Assembly: GCA_013044065.1 (NCBI GenBank)
Contig: JABEVA010000099.1
Location: forward strand, 1-14,146
Length of the DNA stretch: 14,146 nt
Direction: 5' to 3'
From: Phycisphaerae bacterium
GTDB taxonomy: Bacteria > Planctomycetota > Phycisphaerae > WQYP01
Shown here one piece after another: positions 6,394-12,849 of this stretch (position 1 is its first letter; each line of letters starts with the position of its first letter). The notes beneath the pieces were generated by a model. That model was not told the origin of the DNA and searched no databases. It worked only from the letters and a program-made list of their open reading frames with translations. The position numbers and the translations under genes are program-made.

Positions 6394-8136
6394 CTATGTA
6401 CCGGAACGTCCGGCCAGCCAGCGCAGGACAGGTGCGTGCCGCAGTTCCTCTATGGCCAGCACACGGGCCGACAGGCCGTAGGTAAGCAGGGCTACCAGAA
6501 CCGTGGCCGGCAAACGCACCAAAGCACCGAGCAGGCGATGCTGCGGACTTAACCAGGGTAATGCACAAAGCCCCTTGTCCACACTTCCCGCCGCCAAAAG
6601 CATAATGCCCCCGCACAATAACGCCTTGCCCAGCAGCGGCCGCAAAGAGGACAATCCCAGCTTACCCAATCTCCGGCGCAGAATAAACAGCAGAATCCCA
6701 CACTGGCTTATTGCAGCCAGGCTGGTGCTGGCGGCCAAGCCGCCTTCCTGCATGAACCACACCAGCGAAAGATTCAGCGTTAGATTCAAGGCCACCATGG
6801 CCACCGCCACGCGCATGGGGGTGCGGACGTCGCGCAGGGCATAAAATACACGCAGCAGAATCATCTGCAGCTCAAAGGCCCAAATTCCAGCGCAGAACCA
6901 GCGGGCCGCCCATACAGCGCGGGCCACGTCCAGAGCCGTAACACGCCCCCCGAAATAAATGGCGGTAATCAACAGCGGTGCGATGAGAATCATGCCGATG
7001 GTGGTGGGCACGCTGATAAACAAGCTCTTGCGCAAAGCCCGTTGCAAAAGCCCCTTGAGTTCGGCGGTATCGCCCGTGGACACCGCCGCCGACATTTTGG
7101 GAAATACCGCCGTCGCTGTGGCCACCCCAAACACGCCCACCGGCAGCAGATAAATGCGCTGGGCCACGGAAAGCTTGCCTAAAGCCCCCGCCAGCATGGG
7201 GACATGGACGTGCTGACCCAGAAACAGGAACACCATTTTTCCGCCATGACCATCGGGCGAGAGCCACCAGGCGATCTGTGAGTCCATAAATGTGTTGAGC
7301 TGCACGGCGGAAAAACCAATGATCATGGGCAACATGGGCCTCAACACATCGCGCAGGCCTGGAGCCTGCCAATTCCAGCTTGCCCCGATGCGCACCCCGG
7401 TACGCCGCAGGCTTACCGCCATCAACATCACCTGCAGAATACCGGCCAGCAATACCGCTCCGGCCACCCAGAAGACGCGCTGTGCAATCGGATACGCACC
7501 GGTGAACAGCCACACCGGCAAGCCCGCTCCCAGTATCATCAAAATATTCACGATCACCGGAGCCAAAGACTGCGCAACAAAACGTTCATGGGCGGACGCC
7601 ACAGTGGCCAAAAACGCGGTCAAGCAAATCAGCAGTGAATAAGGCAGCATCAGGGCAATCATGACCGCGGCAAGGCGATTGGCCGGTAACGTATACGGTG
7701 AAAAAATCGCCGGCACCAGCACCGCATCGCCCACCAGGATGATGCCGGCAAACATCATCACCAGCAGCGTGGCCACCACACGGGCAAGAAGGTCGGCGGT
7801 GGGTTGTCCATGGTCACGAGCAACGCGCTTGTAAACCGGCAGAAACACCGCGTTCAAGGCTCCCTCACCAAAAATACGGCGGAACAAATTGGGAAACTGA
7901 AATCCCATCCAGAAAGCCGACCAATCAGTTCCCACTCCCAGGTAATAACTGCACGCTTTATCACGCAACAGGCCAAAGACACGTGAGACCAGCGTTAAAC
8001 GCGACATCAAATTGGCATGGCCAATGAAACTCTCACCTGAAGAAGTCGAGACCCCGGCCGTAGTGTCGCATGAAACCGGCGCAGCAACCCGCGGAGCTAT
8101 CGGGGCGGGTTTATGATCGGGTGTTGCATTTGCCAT
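6394..8136 (-). CDS. murJ: Lipid II flippase MurJ (MviN)
   Basis: This integral inner-membrane flippase moves lipid II from the cytoplasmic to the periplasmic face for peptidoglycan synthesis. The 580-residue protein has a poorly conserved 40-residue cytoplasmic N-terminal extension rich in Pro, Ala and Ser. The MurJ signature then begins: SRVFGLLRDK (51-60), FWMGFQFPNLFRRIFGEGAL (75-94), AVFLPVYKR (96-104). The arginines matching the essential ones of E. coli MurJ are present (Arg52, Arg58, and Arg86 or Arg87). The rest is a chain of hydrophobic segments compatible with the 14-helix MOP/MVF fold, including the family-typical LPVGVFGVATATAVFPKMS. The ATG at 8136 has AAAGGG (8143-8148) at 6-nt spacing. 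The stop of thiD2-thiE overlaps this ribosome binding site, so the two genes are translated from one transcript. No clear terminator is seen after the stop. Confidence 0.95.
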   Translation of the reverse strand: MANATPDHKPAPIAPRVAAPVSCDTTAGVSTSSGESFIGHANLMSRLTLVSRVFGLLRDKACSYYLGVGTDWSAFWMGFQFPNLFRRIFGEGALNAVFLPVYKRVARDHGQPTADLLARVVATLLVMMFAGIILVGDAVLVPAIFSPYTLPANRLAAVMIALMLPYSLLICLTAFLATVASAHERFVAQSLAPVIVNILMILGAGLPVWLFTGAYPIAQRVFWVAGAVLLAGILQVMLMAVSLRRTGVRIGASWNWQAPGLRDVLRPMLPMIIGFSAVQLNTFMDSQIAWWLSPDGHGGKMVFLFLGQHVHVPMLAGALGKLSVAQRIYLLPVGVFGVATATAVFPKMSAAVSTGDTAELKGLLQRALRKSLFISVPTTIGMILIAPLLITAIYFGGRVTALDVARAVWAARWFCAGIWAFELQMILLRVFYALRDVRTPMRVAVAMVALNLTLNLSLVWFMQEGGLAASTSLAAISQCGILLFILRRRLGKLGLSSLRPLLGKALLCGGIMLLAAGSVDKGLCALPWLSPQHRLLGALVRLPATVLVALLTYGLSARVLAIEELRHAPVLRWLAGRSGT

Positions 8137-8146
8137 CCTTGGCCCT

Positions 8147-9262
8147 TTAACCCGTGGGTGTTGTCCAATGGTTGCTGGGCTTGCCGATCCCCGTAATCGC
8201 CGGCGGTGCCTGCGGCGAGGTCGTTGCCAATAGGCTCTTTATTTGCACGCACACGGCCCGGGGGTCCTCAGCGCCCAGCACTGCGGAACACACCGCAACT
8301 GCCGTGACGCCGACAGCGGTCAACGCCCCGATATTCTCGGCGGTAATGCCTCCGATGGCAATGCAAGCGACAGGCATTTCCGCCACTGCCACCTGGGCAT
8401 AAGCCGGGCCTGCAACATGAAGCTGGGGCTTAGTTGAGGTAGGAAACATCGGTCCAACACCGATGTAGCTGGCCCCATCGAGCACCGCCTGTCGGCCTTG
8501 GGCTATAGTTGCTGTGGATACGCCGATGATAAAATCAGAGCCGGTGATCTTGCGTGCCTCCGCACAAGGCAGATCGCCCTGGCCCAGATGCACACCGTCC
8601 GCACCGGCCAGTACGGCAATATCAGTCCGGTCGTTAATAATGGCTAAAACCCCAGCCGCCCGGCACGCGGCTACTACCACCCGGGCGCGGTCCAGCAGGG
8701 CCGCATCGGCCCAACATTTTTCACGAAGTTGCACACAGTCCACCCCGCCGACAAGCAGGGCGTCCAGAGTTTTCCGCCAGGGGTGGCGACAGAGAGACTC
8801 GGTCAACAATACACACAACCTTACCGTCGCCAGCCGCGATTGCTGTTGTTGCCCCCCCGCTGCGCGCAACAGGCTCTGTTCGACGGTGTATCCGCGATAA
8901 CGCATGGATTCCAGAGTTCTAGCGGCCTCAGGCCATATGGTCTTGGCCAGTTCCTCCATCACCCGCAACGCTTCCGCCAAGCGCTTACCCGAGGCGGCCA
9001 CCACATCGGCCAGATTGCGTCGCTGCAATTCATCCACCGCCTTGATGTCGATACCAACATCGCCGCTGGCGTCACGGTAAAAGAAGCTATCGCTTAGACC
9101 CAAGGTTTTCAGAATCGCGGCGAGTTGATGGCGATCGGCCTTGATTTGGCCCGCCAGCGGCTGGCTGGCCAGTGCGAAGCGGGCATAATCCTCCAGCACG
9201 CGATAGGCTTCGCGGGCGCGATTGGCGTTGGCGTCAAACATGCGGGCAATGGATGATTTCAT
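8147..9262 (-). CDS. thiE: ThiD2-ThiE fusion: HMP-phosphate kinase domain plus thiamine phosphate synthase
   Basis: This is a cytoplasmic thiamine biosynthesis enzyme of 371 residues with two domains. Residues about 1-135 match the ThiD2-type domain (MFDANANRAREAYRVLEDYA at 8-27; KRLAEALRVMEELAK at 93-107), reported as a monofunctional HMP-phosphate kinase and often fused to ThiE. Residues about 143-350 are thiamine phosphate synthase, a TIM barrel joining HMP diphosphate and thiazole phosphate. Its motifs are VQLREK (177-182), AIINDRTDIAVLAGADGVHL (207-226), GQGDLP (227-232), GASYIGVGPMFPTSTKP (263-279) and CIAIGGITAEN (300-310). Both phosphoryl-transfer and coupling steps would sit in one chain. 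I chose the ATG at 9262 because conservation starts there; the frame continues upstream only across lpxA, where it is antisense-free but in another frame. No Shine-Dalgarno precedes it, and a TACAAT sits just before. The C-terminal 20 residues are a Pro/Thr-rich tail. Confidence 0.93.
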   Translation of the reverse strand: MKSSIARMFDANANRAREAYRVLEDYARFALASQPLAGQIKADRHQLAAILKTLGLSDSFFYRDASGDVGIDIKAVDELQRRNLADVVAASGKRLAEALRVMEELAKTIWPEAARTLESMRYRGYTVEQSLLRAAGGQQQQSRLATVRLCVLLTESLCRHPWRKTLDALLVGGVDCVQLREKCWADAALLDRARVVVAACRAAGVLAIINDRTDIAVLAGADGVHLGQGDLPCAEARKITGSDFIIGVSTATIAQGRQAVLDGASYIGVGPMFPTSTKPQLHVAGPAYAQVAVAEMPVACIAIGGITAENIGALTAVGVTAVAVCSAVLGAEDPRAVCVQIKSLLATTSPQAPPAITGIGKPSNHWTTPTG

Positions 9263-9324
9263 TGGCGCATTGTAACCGAAAGTAACGGGCCATTCGCCTG
9301 GGCGGCGGGGAACTGGCGGTTCAA

Positions 9325-10137
9325 TTATGTTTCTGCAGCGACCAGGCCTCCATGGCGTTGGGACCAGGGCCGGAATCTGGCCACGCCGCGCTTCGTGGCC
9401 TTCACAAAGGCTACAAACTCCTGAATTTCCGGTATGGCCGCAAGTTCCACCGGTAATTCGTCCATGGCCCGGACCACCGGCACACCCGCGTGCGTACGAT
9501 AAATCCAGCGAAACATTTCCCGCAGGGCGTTTTGGCTCTCTCGACTCATCCCTGAACGGCGCAATCCTACTGCATTGAGCTGCGTAACTATATTGATATT
9601 CATGGCAATGCAAAATGGCGGAATATCCGTATTATGAGCGGACACGTTGCTGATCATGGCCAACCGGCCCACCCGACAATGCTGGTGCACCGCGCAATTA
9701 CCACCGATGATGGCATTATCCTGTACCACCACATGGCCCGCCAGCAGTGCTCCATTGACCAGCGTTACATGGTTGCCCACGCGGCAATTGTGCCCCACAT
9801 GACTGGCCACCATCAGAAAGCAATGCGAACCGATAGCCGTGTGGCCCCCCGTGCCACGATGTACCGTCACACTTTCGCGAAAAATATTCTCGTCACCGAT
9901 CACCACGCCGCTATCTTGGTTTTCAAATTTTCGATCTTGCGGGGTATCCCCGAGCACAGCGAAGCTGTGAACCCGGTTGCCGCGACCCATGGTAAGCGGC
10001 CCGATGATTCTGGCGTGGGCGCGAATAGTGCAATTTGCACCGATGGTAACCGGGCCTTCAATGAGAGCATAAGGGCCGACGCTGACCGTCGCGTCCAATT
10101 TTGCGGCGGGATCAATCATGGCGGTGGGATGAATCAT
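9325..10137 (-). CDS. lpxA: UDP-N-acetylglucosamine O-acyltransferase LpxA
   Basis: This enzyme catalyses the first step of lipid A synthesis, moving a 3-hydroxyacyl chain from acyl carrier protein to UDP-GlcNAc in the cytoplasm. The 270 residues (family about 262) open with a left-handed beta-helix of hexapeptide repeats: IHPTAMIDPAAKLDATVSVG at 2-21 and many I-G-x-x-x / V-G-x-x-x turns up to about 190. Family landmarks are GDTPQDRKF (63-71), ESVTVHRGT (88-96), the catalytic loop SHVGHNC (112-118) with His116 matching the catalytic His125 of E. coli, and IIGGNCAVHQHC (143-154). The C-terminal helical domain holds MFRWIYR (208-214). The ATG at 10137 gives the family start M-I-H-P; an upstream ATG at 10185 would add 16 residues unlike LpxA. 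No strong ribosome binding site is visible. thiD2-thiE follows after 62 bp in the same direction, so an operon is likely. The usual partners fabZ, lpxB and lpxD are absent here. Confidence 0.95.
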   Translation of the reverse strand: MIHPTAMIDPAAKLDATVSVGPYALIEGPVTIGANCTIRAHARIIGPLTMGRGNRVHSFAVLGDTPQDRKFENQDSGVVIGDENIFRESVTVHRGTGGHTAIGSHCFLMVASHVGHNCRVGNHVTLVNGALLAGHVVVQDNAIIGGNCAVHQHCRVGRLAMISNVSAHNTDIPPFCIAMNINIVTQLNAVGLRRSGMSRESQNALREMFRWIYRTHAGVPVVRAMDELPVELAAIPEIQEFVAFVKATKRGVARFRPWSQRHGGLVAAET

Positions 10138-10235
10138 AATTATTATTGTCTCATGTCGGAGGCACTCCTTCAAGGTCGCCGGCATAACTTAGCAATTGGT
10201 TAACCGAAGGGCACTAATTCGGGCCGACGACGGCG

Positions 10236-10263
10236 TTAGCGGTTAGTAAGGTGTGGCTATAAT
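10236..10263 (+). promoter_or_regulatory. Candidate promoter of the export operon
   Basis: A perfect -10 hexamer TATAAT (10258-10263) lies in the divergent gap between lpxA and the adaptor operon. A weak -35 TTAGCG (10236-10241, 3/6) is 16 bp upstream. Transcription would start near 10270, leaving a leader of about 155 nt before the first ATG. The weak -35 hints at an activator or another sigma factor. Confidence 0.4.
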
Positions 10264-10424
10264 TGATGGCATCCAACACGGAGGCTACCCCGGGCGCAGC
10301 AGGGTACTGTTCCTGTCCGGCCAACGTGGAAGTCTCTGGCATTTTCCCGCCGTTGACGGTAACATTTTCACTTCGATCAAGGGTCAGCCTTGGGCATTGG
10401 TCTGGTATTTGAAATGAGGATTCT

Positions 10425-10523
10425 ATGATGCGGTCTGGGCGTGTTCGCTTCCCATACGCTGCGGCCATTGCGCTGATTTTCGGCCTGGGATTGGCTCTTC
10501 TGCCGACGGTGGTCGCAGCTTAA
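10425..10523 (+). CDS. Signal-peptide fragment, in frame with the adaptor but ended by TAA
   Basis: This 32-residue frame starts at ATG 10425 (or 10428) after GAGGA (10416-10420). The sequence has a basic N-terminus (R-S-G-R-V-R), a hydrophobic core (AAAIALIFGLGLALLP) and a V-V-A-A end typical of a signal peptidase I site. It stops at TAA (10521-10523). The same frame continues as the HlyD-type adaptor with no intervening start better than TTG 10542. The simplest reading is one original gene, 10425-11330, interrupted by a nonsense codon at position 33. CAA (Gln) to TAA is a single C-to-T change. It could also be a real short hydrophobic peptide, but the exact fit of a signal peptide to a periplasmic adaptor argues against that. 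Confidence 0.6.
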   Translation: MMRSGRVRFPYAAAIALIFGLGLALLPTVVAA

Positions 10524-10541
10524 ATAAAATATTACCCGGCG

Positions 10542-11330
10542 TTGGCTCAGCCGCGCCGCAATGTGGTACTGGCCTTTTCCCGTCCCGGCATCGTGGCAAT
10601 TATGCCGGTCCGGCGGGGAGTTGCGGTTCCAGCCGGTCAACTGCTGGCCGGATTGAACACGTCGCGCCAGACCCTACGCATGCGTATCGCCCGGCTCACT
10701 GCGGAAAGTACACTCAAGGTCCAGGCCGCCGAAGCCCAACTCCGGCACGATCAAGTTGATTTACGCCAAACGCAATGGGCCTTTACACAAAAGGCGGCGA
10801 CCGCTTTTGAATTACAACGTGCGAAACTCAAAGTTACCATAGCCCGGCTCTCGCTGGCTCTGGCCAAGCTTAAACATCAAAATGACCAACTGGAATACAG
10901 CCTGGCTCAATTGGCCATCCGGCGGCGACAAATTCGGGCCCCATTTGCGGGCATTGTCGAAATCCGCTACACCCACACCGGGCAGTCCGTCAATGCCTTT
11001 CAAAAAGTTCTGCGGCTGGTACAAATTACAGCCTTTAAGATTGATGTACCCGTGCCCCTCTCCGTGGCCATGAAACTCCGCCTCGGCGGACCGGCGCTGG
11101 TCAAGTTTGCAACGGGCGGTACGGCAACAGGAAAAATAGTCGACATCGCCCGTGTTGCCGATTCCGCCAGCGGCACACTCCTGGTGCGCGTGCAGGTTGC
11201 CAACCCCAGTGATCTGCCGGCTGGCCAGCAAGTAAGCGTACGCTTTTCGGCGGCGGAACCGGCAGGAGCATCCAGTCGGCGGCAGGTGCCGGCCCGAGCC
11301 ACGGCTAAAGTGAGCCAGGCTTCCTCCTAG
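10542..11330 (+). CDS. HlyD-family periplasmic adaptor, mature part (gene interrupted upstream)
   Basis: This is the membrane-fusion or adaptor subunit that would bridge an inner-membrane pump to a TolC channel. The fragment has the first lipoyl half (VVLAFSRPGIVAIMPVRRGV and VPAGQLLAGLN). A coiled-coil hairpin of about 80 residues follows (AESTLKVQAAEAQLRHDQV to LALAKLKHQNDQLEYSLAQL). Next come the second lipoyl half (IRAPFAGIVEIRYTHTGQSV) and a beta-barrel region ending in NPSDLPAGQQVSVRFS. There is no membrane segment; export would depend on the signal peptide encoded at 10425-10520, which a TAA now separates from it. TTG 10542 has no Shine-Dalgarno, and GTG 10563 or ATG 10602 would also give a product without a signal. 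The gene is therefore either a pseudogene, recoded, or misread at one base. A GAF-HlyD adaptor and a TolC gene follow in the same direction. Confidence 0.75.
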   Translation: MAQPRRNVVLAFSRPGIVAIMPVRRGVAVPAGQLLAGLNTSRQTLRMRIARLTAESTLKVQAAEAQLRHDQVDLRQTQWAFTQKAATAFELQRAKLKVTIARLSLALAKLKHQNDQLEYSLAQLAIRRRQIRAPFAGIVEIRYTHTGQSVNAFQKVLRLVQITAFKIDVPVPLSVAMKLRLGGPALVKFATGGTATGKIVDIARVADSASGTLLVRVQVANPSDLPAGQQVSVRFSAAEPAGASSRRQVPARATAKVSQASS

Positions 11331-11380
11331 AGTTCAGCCCGGCTCAAGAATCCGTTTTGGCCGACAATAAGGAACCATCC

Positions 11381-12838
11381 ATGGAATCCCGTACCAACCC
11401 CAACCAACCGGTGCTGCACATTGCAGTCTCGCAGGATTCATTGGATCAGTTGCAGGCCCGCATTGCGGCTGCGGAAGCCAAAGGGGCGAATCTTTCCAAG
11501 GCGGCCGAAGTTATCGCAGCCACGGCCACCAGCGAACGCTTTGTGGCTCTGGCCATGGCGGTCTGCAATAAGATTGCCGCCCAGTGGCAGGCGTCGCGGG
11601 TTTCGCTGGGCATGCTGCGTGGTCGAACGGTACGACTTCTGGCCATGAGTCAGACCGAGCGTATTTTGCGCAAAATGCAGTTGGTACAGAATCTGGAAAC
11701 GGCCATGGAGGAATGTTTCGACCAGGATTGCGAAATTATTTTCCCCGCGCCGCCTGGGGCCACCTACGTTACCCGATGTACCGCCCGGCTGGCCGCGGGT
11801 GAAGGCCCTCGAGCAATCTGCGTTTTGCCGATTCGCCGTGACTCGGCGATGGGGGTGCTGCTGCTGGAATTTCCGCCGGAGCGCGCACTGACGGCCAATG
11901 ACATCAAGGCCCTGCGTCTGACGTTGGATCTGGTTTCGCCCCGGCTCATTGACCTGTACCGGCACGATAAATGGTTCGGCGCACGCTGGGCTCAAAGCAG
12001 CCGCGCCATGCTCGCCACTGTTCTAAGCCCCAGCCATACCTGGGCCAAGCTCACGGCGGTTGTGGCGGCGGCTCTGCTGGCTTGGGTTTGCCTGGGCACC
12101 GGCACCTTTCGCGTCAGTGCGCCCTTTACGCTGGAACCCGTTCGACAAGCTACGGTCATAGCTCCATTTAACGGTTATATCCAGGCGGTTTTTGTGCATC
12201 CGGGAACGCAAGTGGTGGCGGGCCAGACAGTTCTGGCCAAATTGCACACGGCCCGACTACGCGACCAATTGGCGGCCGCACAGGCCAAGCTGGCCGCTTA
12301 CCGACGACAAGCAGACATCGCCCAAAGCCGCGGCAAATTCGCGGATGTCGAGATCGCCGATGACGGCGTTAATGCCCAGCAAGCTCGCGTGCGGTTGCTC
12401 CGCCGACGCATCGCACTGGCCACCATTCATTCGCCGATCAGCGGCACAGTACTTTCCGGACGGCTGCAACGCCGAATCGGATCGCCGGTGAAACTGGGAC
12501 AAACGCTTTTTAAGGTGGCTCCGCTGACTCCGCTGCTGGCCCAGGTACGGGTATCGGATTCCGATATTCTTTATGTGCGACCGCGGCAAAAAGGCCGGTT
12601 GGTAACCGCGTCCTATCCGGGAATTGAGATTCCATTTCGGGTGGTGCGAATTGAGCCGCTGGCCGTGATTCGCCACAAACAAAATGTTTTTGATGTTCGC
12701 ACGGTTTTGCTTAAACCACCAGCCTGGCTGCGACCGGGAATGGAAGGCACCGCCCGCATCCACATTGGACACCGCCACTATATCTGGATATGGACCCGCA
12801 GTCTCATTGACTGGCTGCGCATGAAACTCTGGTTGTGA
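11381..12838 (+). CDS. GAF domain - membrane anchor - HlyD adaptor fusion
   Basis: This is an inner-membrane-anchored periplasmic adaptor with an added cytoplasmic sensory domain. The 485 residues comprise a helical N-terminus (1-45), a GAF-like domain (about 46-195, containing ERFVALAMAVCNKIAAQWQA and AICVLPIRRDSAMGVLLLEF), one membrane segment (about 222-240, TAVVAAALLAWVCLG), the first lipoyl half (256-290, IAPFNGYIQAVFVHPGTQVV), a short coiled coil (291-347), the second lipoyl half (348-380, IHSPISGTVLSG) and a beta barrel (385-465) ending GMEGTARIHIG. The C-terminal IWIWTRSLIDWLRMKLWL is aromatic and amphipathic. ATG 11381 has AAGGA (11369-11373) at 7-nt spacing; TTG 11357 is a weaker alternative. 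It sits 50 bp after the first adaptor and 11 bp before a TolC gene, so the three form an operon. GAF ligands are diverse and none can be read from this sequence. Confidence 0.88.
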   Translation: MESRTNPNQPVLHIAVSQDSLDQLQARIAAAEAKGANLSKAAEVIAATATSERFVALAMAVCNKIAAQWQASRVSLGMLRGRTVRLLAMSQTERILRKMQLVQNLETAMEECFDQDCEIIFPAPPGATYVTRCTARLAAGEGPRAICVLPIRRDSAMGVLLLEFPPERALTANDIKALRLTLDLVSPRLIDLYRHDKWFGARWAQSSRAMLATVLSPSHTWAKLTAVVAAALLAWVCLGTGTFRVSAPFTLEPVRQATVIAPFNGYIQAVFVHPGTQVVAGQTVLAKLHTARLRDQLAAAQAKLAAYRRQADIAQSRGKFADVEIADDGVNAQQARVRLLRRRIALATIHSPISGTVLSGRLQRRIGSPVKLGQTLFKVAPLTPLLAQVRVSDSDILYVRPRQKGRLVTASYPGIEIPFRVVRIEPLAVIRHKQNVFDVRTVLLKPPAWLRPGMEGTARIHIGHRHYIWIWTRSLIDWLRMKLWL

Positions 12839-12849
12839 GACATTGACGC

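Noticed and set aside
6401..6413. Short palindrome near the convergent usp/murJ ends as a terminator
   Set aside because: The stem is only 5 bp, lies within the last codons of murJ, and has no T-run on either strand.
9263..9613. 117-residue extension of the thiamine enzyme to an ATG at 9613
   Set aside because: It would lie inside the lpxA coding region in another frame and shows no domain; conservation starts at ATG 9262.
10266..10412. 48-residue ORF upstream of the adaptor operon
   Set aside because: Its ATG lies 3 nt after the TATAAT -10 box, upstream of the likely transcription start, and it has no Shine-Dalgarno.
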